From assembly GCA_017475005.1 (NCBI GenBank), contig JAFVGI010000006.1:1-64000 (forward strand): a DNA stretch of 64,000 nucleotides, written 5' to 3'. Origin of the DNA: Prevotella sp. Lineage in GTDB: Bacteria; Bacteroidota; Bacteroidia; Bacteroidales; Bacteroidaceae. The position numbers and the translations under genes are program-made. The notes beneath the pieces were generated by a model. The model saw only the letters and a program-made list of their open reading frames with translations, was not told the DNA's origin and searched no databases. Each line of letters starts with the position of its first letter. The first letter of the stretch is position 1. Below, in pieces: positions 56,201 to 63,419 of the stretch.

Positions 56201-58741
56201 TATAAGCACATGGTGGAGCAGAATACCGTTTCTCCGCTCTCGCAGCCAAAGGAAACTATCGTTGACATATTCCAAAAACAGGTGGCACTCTATCCTGACC
56301 ACCTGGCACTCAAGGACGAGAGTCACAGCTATACCTACCAGCAACTCGACAGAGTATCGGATAATGTCGCTTCCGCTCTTTTGTCTGACGGACTCCCTCA
56401 GGGGGCTGTCGGTATCTATTGCGAACGTTCTTCCCAATCTCTGGCCACAATATTGGGTATTATCAAGGCAGGCTGTTTCTACGTGCCACTCAGCGATTCC
56501 TATCCCAAGGAACGTCTGCGTCATATAATCACCGACAGCGGTATGCAGCGCCTTGTGACAACACGAAGTCTGCTGCAAGATGTTGAGGGCCTCGTACCAT
56601 CCGTCCGCATCTGCTTCATAGAAGACATGCTTGAAGCTCACCCCTCACCTTTGACCTTTGACCTTAGACCTTTGACCCCTTCTACGCCAGCCTACATGAT
56701 ATACACGTCGGGTACGACAGGCCAACCTAAAGGAGTCATCGTACCTCATAGCAGCGTTGTGTCGATGGTGACGACAGGTGCTCCGGGTGTCTATTGTCCT
56801 ACGGCAGACGATCGTGTCATTCAGTTCTCGACATATATCTTTGACGCTTCCGTCATTGATATTTTCTGCACACTGCTGAGCGGCGCACTTCTGGTAACGG
56901 CTCCTGAAGCGATGAAGAAAGATGCAGAGCAGCTGTTCCAGTTTATGGAAAACGAGAAGATTACATGGGCTTGTTTCCCACCGGCCTTCTTACATTCCTG
57001 CCATCATGATGCTACTACTCATCTCAAGAAGATACTCGTAGGCGGTGAGTCTCCAAGTCAGGAGATTATCAGTCGCTATAGCAATATTACCTTCATCAAC
57101 GGCTACGGCCCAACGGAGAATACCGTGTGCAGTACCAGCCACACCTATGCCGGCAGCGAGGTATCGGCATCTAATTGTATCGGCACACCATTGCCGGGTG
57201 TTACCTGCTATGTGCTTGATGACGACCATAACATGCTGCCCGATGGCGTCGTAGGTGAATTATATCTTGGCGGACTTCAGTTGGCCTCTGGCTATCATAA
57301 CCGTCCGGAACTCAATGCCAAGAGCTTTATCGACAACCCCTTTGTCAGCCAGTCCGATAAGGAGCAGGGCATCAACACACGCCTTTATGCCACAGGCGAC
57401 TTGGTATGCCGCAAAGCCGACGGTCTCCTGTACTTTATGGGCCGCAAGGATTTCCAGGTGAAGGTACGCGGTTACCGCATAGAACTGGGAGATATAGAAA
57501 GCACGCTTCTCTCCCACTCCGATGTGCGACAATGTATTGCCGAGGTTTCTAAGATGAACGATGTTCCGCAAATTGTGGCTCATATAGAAACTGATAACAG
57601 TCAGCTGACAGCAGCGACGCTCCGTTCTTACCTGAAGGATAAGCTGCCAGCCTATATGACACCAGCCTATTGGACTTTTTCAGAATCATTCCCCCTCACT
57701 CACAACGGAAAGATTGACCGCAAGCGTTTGCCGAAGCCTCAGTCAGGTGCAGCAGAGAATAATGACAACACACCATTGCCGGAGTTGGAGCGTCGCTGTC
57801 GTTTTACTATCTCTAATATTTTAGGCATCGAAGCTGAGTCTATCGATGTCAATGCCAGTCTGATAGAAGAAATCGGAATGAATTCGCTGCAAGTCCTTGA
57901 ATATGTCAGTCAGATGCAGGCACGCGGTTTCCATTTGCATGCCTCTGATGTCTATCATTGCAAGACCATTCGCAGGCTATCAGACTTCCTGCAGTCCAAC
58001 AAAGAAACGCTGACACCAGAGCAGATTGACGGAAGAGTTGTCTATTTCGCTACGCCCGACAATCCGTACAAGCCCCTGCTCATCGTTTGCTCTGGCACAC
58101 CCTATTTCGAAATATTCTACACAAACTTCTATAATAAATTCAAAGACGAATACACCATCCTCGTGGTTGAGGCTGTATGCGAATTCTATTCTCTGCGTCC
58201 CGACTTCCCCATCAATATGGATGCACTGATGACGGAGTATGCACGAATACTTCGTCCCATCCTCAAAGGGCGCACAACACCGATACTGACAACAGGAATC
58301 TGTTTAGGTGGCGATATGGCACTGCGTCTGGCTGTTGAACTTCATAAACAGGGCATTGCCACACCTTCTTCCATCGTCATTGACGGTTTTGCTTGCCGCT
58401 CTGAATATCCTGACAGTCGTGATAAATGGCTCCAACTATCAGGCATATCCGGAGAGTTATTAAAATTCCGCAATCATATCTTACTCAACCTCTCTGACTC
58501 TTTCGTACAGTACCATTATTCCGGTCCGGTACATTTGATTCTGTGTACCGAATTTGGGGATTCGCCAGGACAAACCCGTGAGGAAGCCATTGCCACTTTC
58601 CCCATCAATCAGGCGAATTGGAAAAAGATGCAGCCCGACATGCCTATCACTTTCGTTGGCTCCCTCCACCTGCAGATGATCTCCAAACCAGAGAATCTGA
58701 AAATCGTCAAAGAAATCATTGACAGCTACGCTAAACGTTAA
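53210..58741 (+). CDS. Two-module nonribosomal peptide synthetase, A-T-C-A-T-TE
   Basis: 1843 residues. A1 (about 1-490; SGTTGKPKG, FDASVWEIF, NAYGPTE, NGKID), T1 (GGDSI, Ser near 528), C (about 600-1010; HHLISDG near 721-727), A2 (about 1020-1500; SGTTGQPKG, FDASVIDIF, NGYGPTE, NGKID), T2 (IGMNSLQ, Ser near 1559) and TE (about 1615-1843). The TE nucleophile box is GICLGG with Cys1698, not Ser. Predicted product is a dipeptide-sized compound released by the TE. Hand-aligned A-domain pocket residues are DAWTVFAVAK (A1, Phe-like) and DAIALGGVCK (A2, unclear); treat as tentative. No initiation C domain, MbtH protein, phosphopantetheinyl transferase or exporter is seen. Low-complexity inserts lie at 54909-54990 and 56639-56682. 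Confidence 0.95.
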   Translation: MISLFQDVVKQNAEKTALKFGSLSFSYSELDKISDCIAQLILQSGHTPAKSPFIGLYSSRTQYTVPMIIGIWKAGFAYVPMDPKYTSERIAYIIDGCKLQLIITDCDVPTERHTQTQWVTVNESVLKTITPTTISVPANRYAYVIFTSGTTGKPKGTPITQTGLRNLIEARQQLIPLSENTLEMSLASIGFDASVWEIFPALMTGTPVYLISETEKAHPEQIVDIVERESITTVNLTPTYLSLLPYRPLVSLKFLVIFGESCPPLLIKQWQHTCTIINAYGPTENTVAVSACIMTADSHPNDIGKPISGVVCYVLNNELQQVALGEQGELYIGGVQLSDGYLNNEELNKQKFISNPFVNQNPSAPILYASGDMVYQQPDGHYIFCGRKDSQVKLHGFRIELGEVKTAIEQCYRVEAAAVEVATHGEQKYLRAFVKTAAGPLDIEQLKTELKGVLPPYMIPARMIEVSDIPRTINGKIDFKALADMLPSEQEADEVSGKTEEQIAAIWHDLLGTTESIKSDSNYIEVGGDSISIVYMMQRINQHFNTQLTIDDIYRNLTLNQLASVVSEELKVKSEELKLSTFTSHLSPLTSSLPLPQHLQNVYVHCKMNQQASLAYNLVELMPFGHSLKKDTLLNAWNRLLQMHDAFRMTFHTDAFGKPYMRVNACRIQTDIPEFNVTDDKEVKALVTERLSRPYDLENGPLYFLELYHYQDDKWMLAVYIHHLISDGWSIDELGLQLYVLYAQKGMDAVGSFANYVYDIYNKEQGSLGTDSRKYWDAYQEDVPELKLPGIIDDSNSSDYTTGCVLKQVDNALSEAIHKYCSKHQVTLFSFLSSALMLVLYRVSRQQSFMLGYPSSGRTTAESLNMLGYFVHPCPMKFEESLLDMTFDQLCKHTIEDIREATAHSYALVKLPPVNFTLEDMRHETRMGINLPYQLAPLMLTVDTDDRKLQCRWLYRSALAETEQIDLLSHCYIGIIQQIIETEDKPVRMLSMLDKSVYKHMVEQNTVSPLSQPKETIVDIFQKQVALYPDHLALKDESHSYTYQQLDRVSDNVASALLSDGLPQGAVGIYCERSSQSLATILGIIKAGCFYVPLSDSYPKERLRHIITDSGMQRLVTTRSLLQDVEGLVPSVRICFIEDMLEAHPSPLTFDLRPLTPSTPAYMIYTSGTTGQPKGVIVPHSSVVSMVTTGAPGVYCPTADDRVIQFSTYIFDASVIDIFCTLLSGALLVTAPEAMKKDAEQLFQFMENEKITWACFPPAFLHSCHHDATTHLKKILVGGESPSQEIISRYSNITFINGYGPTENTVCSTSHTYAGSEVSASNCIGTPLPGVTCYVLDDDHNMLPDGVVGELYLGGLQLASGYHNRPELNAKSFIDNPFVSQSDKEQGINTRLYATGDLVCRKADGLLYFMGRKDFQVKVRGYRIELGDIESTLLSHSDVRQCIAEVSKMNDVPQIVAHIETDNSQLTAATLRSYLKDKLPAYMTPAYWTFSESFPLTHNGKIDRKRLPKPQSGAAENNDNTPLPELERRCRFTISNILGIEAESIDVNASLIEEIGMNSLQVLEYVSQMQARGFHLHASDVYHCKTIRRLSDFLQSNKETLTPEQIDGRVVYFATPDNPYKPLLIVCSGTPYFEIFYTNFYNKFKDEYTILVVEAVCEFYSLRPDFPINMDALMTEYARILRPILKGRTTPILTTGICLGGDMALRLAVELHKQGIATPSSIVIDGFACRSEYPDSRDKWLQLSGISGELLKFRNHILLNLSDSFVQYHYSGPVHLILCTEFGDSPGQTREEAIATFPINQANWKKMQPDMPITFVGSLHLQMISKPENLKIVKEIIDSYAKR
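54909..54990. repeat. In-gene simple repeat in the T1-C linker
   Basis: GAAGAGTTAAAAGTTAAGAG followed by CTCACCTCTCACC words; encodes KVKSEELKLS and SHLSPLTSS between T1 and C, in frame. Confidence 0.85.
56639..56682. repeat. In-gene simple repeat in A2
   Basis: TCACCTTTGACCTTTGACC words just before the A3 core motif of A2; encodes PSPLTFDLRPLTP, in frame. Confidence 0.8.
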
Positions 58742-58762
58742 ACGATAACCGATAACCGTTAC

Positions 58763-58796
58763 AAAAAGAAGGAGCCCTTTTGGACTCCTCTTTTTT
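58763..58796. terminator. Bidirectional terminator between NRPS and HU gene
   Basis: AAAAAGAAGGAGCC and GGACTCCTCTTTTT form an imperfect stem with A/T tails on both sides, between two convergent genes. Confidence 0.75.
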
Positions 58797-58798
58797 GT

Positions 58799-59461
58799 TT
58801 AATTCTCGGTGCCGCCATTGTCGTCACCGCCACCACCACCGTTGTCCTGTCCTGAGCCTCCAGTCGAAGGATCACCACCTCCTGGGTTTTCGTTTTGGTT
58901 TTGGTTTTCGTTTTCGTTACCAGAACCACCCTGGTTTTCGTTTTGGTTTTCGTTTTCGTTACCAGAACCAGGGGTGAGGTTTTCTGTTCCCTTCGCAGCC
59001 GCAATCTCTGCCCTGGTCTTGTCGGTCCATGAGAGCTTGACGTCCTTCTTCAGCTCGTCGCGTGTGAATTCGCCAGTGGACTGTGCCAGGAGCTTGATGA
59101 CCTTCACGGCAGCGCCCGTCTTGTCACCCTCCTTCAGCGTGCCGATAGAAGCCGTAGCAGTCTTGTCGGCAGAGGCGTCATAGAGTGTCTCCAGTCCGTT
59201 GGCCTCGACAGTTGCCTTGATGATGGCGAGGTTGTCGATTTTCACGGTGTTGCCGTTGAGCACCATCTCGCGAACGCATTTCACGAAGTCTGTCAGCACG
59301 CCCAGAATACTGCCCTCAGAGAACATCGTGTTGTGTTCTGCCATGTGGCGTGCCATGTCAGCGATGCTCAGGGTTTGTTTGTAACTAACTCGCGCATAGT
59401 ACTTGCCCGCGAGCTCGGTCTCGGATGATTCCTTGACCTTTGAAAGATAAAGTTCTATCAT
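58799..59461 (-). CDS. HU-like DNA-binding protein with low-complexity tail
   Basis: 220 residues. The first ~125 are the Bacteroidales HU/HIG-type domain (LYLSKVKESSETELAGKYYARV, SIADMARHMAEHN, GSILGVLTDFVKCV), a relative of HU that is often found next to smalltalk proteins. A short helical segment follows, then a tail of about 60 residues made of Asn, Glu, Gln and Gly (NENENQNENQGGSG repeats), encoded by a GGTTTTCGTTTTGG tandem repeat. The tail is probably disordered and may vary in length by slippage. DNA binding itself is not shown. Confidence 0.85.
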   Translation of the reverse strand: MIELYLSKVKESSETELAGKYYARVSYKQTLSIADMARHMAEHNTMFSEGSILGVLTDFVKCVREMVLNGNTVKIDNLAIIKATVEANGLETLYDASADKTATASIGTLKEGDKTGAAVKVIKLLAQSTGEFTRDELKKDVKLSWTDKTRAEIAAAKGTENLTPGSGNENENQNENQGGSGNENENQNQNENPGGGDPSTGGSGQDNGGGGGDDNGGTEN

Positions 59462-59543
59462 ACCTGTGTGTTTTTTGTGGTATTAGATACTCATTGGAGC
59501 CAGCTACATCGGGTGGCCCCTATCCCGCTTTGTGTTTTCCTTG

Positions 59544-59633
59544 TTACGTCATTGCATAACCACCGCTTGCGCCCAAGATGGCAGCAATAACGTAACCAAG
59601 GATTTGAAGTACTTTTCTAAGTGTTGGATTCAT
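59544..59633 (-). CDS. Smalltalk-family small protein (29 residues)
   Basis: A 29-residue ORF, begins MNPTLRKVLQILGYVIAAIL and ends GGYAMT. Basic N-terminus, one hydrophobic segment and a Gly-rich end match the 'smalltalk' small proteins of Bacteroidales, which sit beside HU-like genes and often an N-acetylmuramoyl-L-alanine amidase (absent here). It lies between the -7 box at 59693-59701 and the HU gene, so the two are likely co-transcribed. Probably a single-helix membrane peptide; function unknown. Confidence 0.75.
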   Translation of the reverse strand: MNPTLRKVLQILGYVIAAILGASGGYAMT

Positions 59634-59692
59634 GGTAATGTGTGTTTTTAATGAGTGAATAATTAGGGTTTTATAGACCTCTTTTATATGTT

Positions 59693-59701
59693 ACAAAGGT
59701 A
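59693..59701 (-). promoter_or_regulatory. -7 promoter element (TACCTTTGT)
   Basis: Minus-strand TAnnTTTG 60 nt upstream of the smalltalk start. Confidence 0.65.
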
Positions 59702-59784
59702 CAAAAAATATCTGAATTATGCAAGTTTTTCGGCAACTATTTTAGGGTATTTTTGAAAGTTTTTTTGCCTTGTTTTTTTTGCAT

Positions 59785-59815
59785 AATAAAAGCCCCGATG
59801 CACTCGCATCAGGGC
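59785..59815 (-). terminator. Terminator downstream of higA
   Basis: GCCCCGATGC and GCATCAGGGC around CACTC, with one internal mismatch; on the minus strand it is followed by TTTTATT. Confidence 0.8.
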
Positions 59816-59845
59816 CTCTATAACGTTAATTTTCAGATGAAGATT

Positions 59846-60145
59846 TCAGAACACCGCAGCACATGCTTTCTTAATGTCCAGCAGCCTGACAAGAAGAGGT
59901 TTCTTTTGCTTGGCAACCGACATATTATAACGCGTCTGCATATTAATCAGCAGCTCAGGGTTAATGCCCAGCGCTGCCTCCATCATCAGGGCGAAGTCCG
60001 TAGTAACGGGGCGCTTTCCATTCAGTATCTCATTAAGCTGCGTATAAGGAATCGCCAGCACCTCCGAGAATTTCTTCTGCGAAATGCCTCTTGCCTCCAG
60101 TTCTTCCTTCAGTACATCTCCAGGATGTGTTGTCCTTCTGTTCAT
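59846..60145 (-). CDS. higA: HigA-family antitoxin
   Basis: 99 residues. XRE-type helix-turn-helix: THPGDVLKEELEARGISQKKFSEVLAIPYTQLNEILNGKRPVT, the usual HigA start. In a working module HigA binds its own promoter and neutralises the RelE-like toxin HigB. Here the only toxin sequence is the 50-codon remnant 9 nt upstream, so the antitoxin may be an orphan regulator. Confidence 0.9.
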   Translation of the reverse strand: MNRRTTHPGDVLKEELEARGISQKKFSEVLAIPYTQLNEILNGKRPVTTDFALMMEAALGINPELLINMQTRYNMSVAKQKKPLLVRLLDIKKACAAVF

Positions 60146-60154
60146 ATCTAATTA

Positions 60155-60307
60155 CTATTGATAATGGTTTGTGATATCAGTTACAATGCAAATGGTCACA
60201 ATTGGCTCTGTCCCTTCTTGTCTAATTTTGAACTCCAAGCGATAGTGGTAGTCTATGCGGATGGAGTAATAGCCATTGTCAAGTGCCTCGGGTGCAAAGA
60301 TAAGCAT
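60155..60307 (-). pseudogene. HigB-type toxin remnant, 50 codons
   Basis: Reads GYYSIRIDYHYRLEFKI and ends ITNHYQ, the C-terminal half of a HigB/RelE fold (YSIRIN..YRI..F and a final NHY); the first half, including most of the fold, is missing. The ATG at 60307 may be chance: a -7 box (TATCTTTGC, 60294-60302) overlaps its first codons. Stop is 9 nt before higA. Too short for the ordinary 90-110 residue toxin, so probably a decayed gene. Confidence 0.7.
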
Positions 60308-60503
60308 TATTTTTGAAATTCACAAATTTAGTGAAGATTTTTTTCGTGAAGAGTGTATTATTTCTGTTTTATTTCTTTCCACACTCCAAACACGCCATTC
60401 CCCAATAACCAGTCCTTATTGCGCGAGAAAGGCACGTTATTGACAAATAAGAGCCCCCTCCTACTCCCCCAAGGGGGAGAGTTAATCCGCAGGCAATTAT
60501 GCA
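60308..60503. other. Gene-free stretch with CCCCCAAGGGGG repeat remnant
   Basis: No ORF with a recognisable product. It holds a GCCCCCTCCTACTCCCCCAAGGGGGAG segment (about 60452-60480), similar to the arms of the 85-bp palindrome in the primase gene, and ATGCATTATGAATTATGCA words at its right edge. Confidence 0.6.
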
Positions 60504-60659
60504 TTATGAATTATGCATTATGAATTTAACGAAGTAGTCAGAGAAGTCTTTGCACCCTGGCGGTAGCTGATGGCGCACCAGGTTTGGCAGCACCTCTTTC
60601 AGCTGCAGGAACAGCCGCTCGCCAGGAACATCAGCGTCGGGAAACATGTGGAACGTTGT

Positions 60660-60730
60660 TCCAAGTGAAGAGTGAAGAGTGAAGAATTACTTCTTACATC
60701 AGCCATCTTACTTCTTACATCTTGCGTCAG
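60660..60730. repeat. In-gene simple repeat, TGAAGAGTGAAGAATTACTTCTTACATC
   Basis: GAAGAGTGAAGAGTGAAGAA words followed by two copies of TTACTTCTTACATC within the Toprim part of the primase; it shifts the frame. Confidence 0.85.
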
Positions 60731-60907
60731 CAAGGTTGCTGACGGAATGGCTATTGCCTTGTGGCCGCTGGAGAGCATCGCCCAGCAGTCGGAGCAGCCC
60801 TCGGTTATCCACAGCTCTTCACCTGGCTTCAGCAAGTTCAGCACCGGAAGGTTGTAGATGCCGCATTGTGAACCTTGCGGAAAACGAAAGCGAGGAGCAG
60901 CGCCCTC

Positions 60908-60992
60908 CCTGACCCCCTCTAAATCTCCCCAAGGGGAGACTTGTGGAATAGCATCTTCTCCTCCCCTTTGGGGAGGTCGGGAGGGGGTCAGG
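60908..60992. mobile_element. 85-bp palindromic element with 12-bp perfect terminal inverted repeats
   Basis: Ends are CCTGACCCCCTC and GAGGGGGTCAGG, perfect reverse complements; inside are two further CTCCCC(A/T)AGGGGAG-like hairpins. It looks like a REP/MITE-type unit sitting within the primase coding sequence, translated as NLTPSRPPQRGG and DLEGVREG. A smaller relative lies at about 60452-60480. No transposase is in the window. Confidence 0.75.
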
Positions 60993-61501
60993 TTCCTATT
61001 CTGCACTCCCACCAGTTTCCCCTCTCTGTCATAATACGGTATCTGCAACCAACTGACGCCCTGCTTGTCCTTCCACGACGTCAGGCGACACCAGCGCACT
61101 ACCCTCGGGTCAAGCCTGCGCTCATCGAAGAGAAACGCCCTCGCCTCGTCATTCAACCAAGGTCTTTCAAAGAAGCGCTCGTAGCGACTGGAATCGAAAG
61201 GCTTAGGAGGCTTCTCTTCTTTTGGTTTATACTCAGTAAGAATCACATTATTTTCGTCTGCAAGCCAACGACAGGCATCAAGGAAGTCCTTATGAAGCAC
61301 CTTTTGCACTAGGCTGATTGTATCTCCTCCTTCACCACAACTCCAGCATCTCCATTTCTCCCTTTTGAAGGTCAAAGAGGGAGTGTGGTCGTTATGGAAC
61401 GGACACAAGACTTTGTGTTGCCTGACCACGAGGCCAAGGCGTTGCGCCACCCCCTCGCAAGGGAGTGAACGCAACTTTTCAATGTCTATCCTATCCATAG
61501 C

Positions 61502-62818
61502 TTACGATTTACCTTTAAGGTATTCTTCTGTTTTCGAATACATTCCCGTCTGGTTCGAGTAAGCCACGAAGTTTCTGTTGACCCAGACCGATATCTGGTG
61601 CTTTGTTCCATCCTTGCTCTTGCCCAAGCTAACACGCAGATTTTCCAACTGCTGCTCAGAGAAGGGATTAGGCAGGCTCTCCAGCATATTCACCTGTCCG
61701 CGCTTGCGCGACTCTTCCAACTGAACTTCGCTAGGAGAAATCATCTGGTCGAACACTTGTAGGCGAGACCACAAATCATAATAGCAAAAATAGACCATCC
61801 ATTCACCAATGCTACGAGTATAAGTCATGTCGTTCAGCAACCAAAGCACGGCAGCCTTCTTCCAAGAACTGAAAATCGAGCGGTGGCTGATTTCGAACAG
61901 GTCATCAGAGTCACAGAGGTTAGCCAAGTCAACCATCTCTTCGGCCAACTGGTCGGCCACACGATTGAGTTGCTTTACATGGAAACTACCACGAGCATTC
62001 TTTAAGCGCAGTAAATATTTGTCCATCTCAGCAAGATAATTCTCATCATAATCTTTCTGCTTCGGAATCTTACCAATACGCTCGCCGCGAGGCACGTAGG
62101 CAATGTTTACACGCGAGAAGAAGCCGTTGCGCATATCGCGCTTGTAAAAGGCCTGCGCAACCTCTGGTGTCGAGCTCATCGTCATACAGAGTCTGATAAT
62201 TGGATTGGCACTAATGCCGCTCTCTGAGGCACGAAGCTGACCACCTCCACGCTCAACATCGAAAGCATTTCTGATGAGTACGCTCATCTGGCTCTTCGAG
62301 CCCGCTATACGGGTAGCAGCTTCACACTCACTCAGATTGAGATATTGAGTAAGACCGCCATTCTGTTCCAAAGCCTGACAATTCTGAGCGAAAGCTGGCT
62401 TTGTGACATCCTCAGGGGGATAGAGAAAATAAATGTCAGAAGGTCTCTCCGGCTTAGCCTTGTTGGCAGCTCTCGACTTCATCTGAGCAGACCATAAAGC
62501 CAAGCGTTGGAACTCCGCTGCATCGTGGGCTTCAAAATCGCGGCACATCGCACCAACCAGATGGCTCAGTTCGCGCTTACCAATACCCGATACACCTATA
62601 AGATGTCCAAGCTGTCCGGCTCCAATCTCATAGTATTTTCCGTCACTATACTTCATCTTCACTTCAGATGAAACGTGTGCCGACAAGGCAGGAAAAGCCA
62701 TAGGCTTCAGCGGCTGCTGCATCTTTGCAGAGGCTTTTGAGGTAAGAAATTTGAGAAACTCGGTGCCACGGCCTGTACTTGGCTCCTGTGGCTTATTAGA
62801 AAAAATGTCGTAAGTCAT
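61502..62818 (-). CDS. DUF3987-like protein with degenerate P-loop
   Basis: 438 residues, soluble. GHLIGVSGIGKRELSHLVGA is a Walker-A-like loop that departs from GxxxxGK[ST] (KR in place of K[ST]); farther on, SNPIIRLCMTMSSTPEV and NGFFSRVNIAYVPRG resemble DUF3987 helicase/ATPase-like proteins found beside primases on Bacteroidota mobile loci. Probably has lost or altered nucleotide binding. It ends 3 nt before the primase start, so they form a unit. Confidence 0.6.
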   Translation of the reverse strand: MTYDIFSNKPQEPSTGRGTEFLKFLTSKASAKMQQPLKPMAFPALSAHVSSEVKMKYSDGKYYEIGAGQLGHLIGVSGIGKRELSHLVGAMCRDFEAHDAAEFQRLALWSAQMKSRAANKAKPERPSDIYFLYPPEDVTKPAFAQNCQALEQNGGLTQYLNLSECEAATRIAGSKSQMSVLIRNAFDVERGGGQLRASESGISANPIIRLCMTMSSTPEVAQAFYKRDMRNGFFSRVNIAYVPRGERIGKIPKQKDYDENYLAEMDKYLLRLKNARGSFHVKQLNRVADQLAEEMVDLANLCDSDDLFEISHRSIFSSWKKAAVLWLLNDMTYTRSIGEWMVYFCYYDLWSRLQVFDQMISPSEVQLEESRKRGQVNMLESLPNPFSEQQLENLRVSLGKSKDGTKHQISVWVNRNFVAYSNQTGMYSKTEEYLKGKS

Positions 62819-62865
62819 TGTTCTTTAATACTTTAATTTGTTTGTAATACTGTCAGTTGTTCTCG

Positions 62866-63016
62866 CTATCTCAAATCTCAATATCTCAATAATATTTTTT
62901 GCTGTTATCACACTCCTTATATATTATATATATATTTGATTATTAATAAGTTATATAACTTATAAAGGAGATGTGTGATACAATTTTGTAATTGAGATAA
63001 TTGAGATTTGAGATTT
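62866..63016. repeat. 150-bp imperfect palindrome
   Basis: The left arm (CTATCTCAAATCTCAATATC..., then TTATCACACTCCTTATA) is the imperfect reverse complement of the right arm (TATAAAGGAGATGTGTGATA..., then ATTGAGATTTGAG), with an AT-rich centre around AAGTTATATAACTT. It fills the gap between the 131-residue gene and the DUF3987-like gene. Origin, integration remnant or regulatory structure are all possible. Confidence 0.75.
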
Positions 63017-63023
63017 CGGTTGT

Positions 63024-63419
63024 TTACACTTCCTCTACAAGGCCCTCCAGAGCCTCGCGGATTTCGTTACACACTCCGAGGGCATAGCCGTCTATGGTAA
63101 AGTCGGCATCGTCTGTCCTCAGCGGCTTGAAGTTCAGCCTTAGCGAGCCGTCATCCCTATGGGTAATAGAGAGAAACCTGCCGTTAAAGACGCGCGGGTT
63201 ACGCTTCGCAGTCCTGGGCAGTATCTCCATGAAGGTAAAGTGCTCGTCACGCGAGAGAAACTCCTCTGTAACAGACTCCGCATCGCGACGCAATACGCCC
63301 AGATAATTCCTACCAACTTTCATGCGCCTCTCGTTGCGCAAATTTGTTTTCAAGTTCACACAAAGATGTGTGTTACGGTTCCAACCCTCAAGGTTGGCAT
63401 TTGAATTTTTAATAGACAT
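63024..63419 (-). CDS. Unknown small protein of the primase locus
   Basis: 131 residues from the ATG at 63419 (frame open to 63476). Not recognised. Basic N-terminal third (NLKTNLRNERRMKVGRNYLG), mixed middle (RTAKRNPRVFNGRFLSITHRDDG) and an acidic C-terminus (EIREALEGLVEEV). No signal peptide or membrane segment. The -7 box at 63573-63581 would give a leader of about 150 nt. Confidence 0.6.
   Translation of the reverse strand: MSIKNSNANLEGWNRNTHLCVNLKTNLRNERRMKVGRNYLGVLRRDAESVTEEFLSRDEHFTFMEILPRTAKRNPRVFNGRFLSITHRDDGSLRLNFKPLRTDDADFTIDGYALGVCNEIREALEGLVEEV

Larger units (their letters stand above)
60504..61498 (-). pseudogene. CHC2/Toprim primase-like gene, frameshifted by an inserted repeat
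   Basis: Residues 1-245 of the open frame show a CHC2 zinc-binding primase domain (CPFHNDHTPSLTFKREKWRCWSCGEGG) and the start of a Toprim domain (ELWITEGCSDCWAML). The frame is then diverted by a low-complexity insert (60660-60730) and stops at 60599; the rest of Toprim continues in another frame down to TAA at 60504, where FHMFPDADVPGERLFLQLKEV holds the conserved acidic residues. A second insert, the 85-bp palindrome at 60908-60992, lies inside but keeps the frame. Related primases occur on phage and plasmid-like loci in Bacteroidota. Adjacent, 3 nt downstream of the DUF3987-like gene. Confidence 0.78.

Noticed and set aside
55709..56641. 310-codon antisense frame inside the NRPS
   Set aside because: Opposite to intact C and A2 domains, no promoter or known family.
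60294..60302. TATCTTTGC as the higA promoter
   Set aside because: It fits the consensus, but it overlaps the toxin-remnant codons, so I cannot separate a promoter from coding sequence; mentioned under the remnant only.
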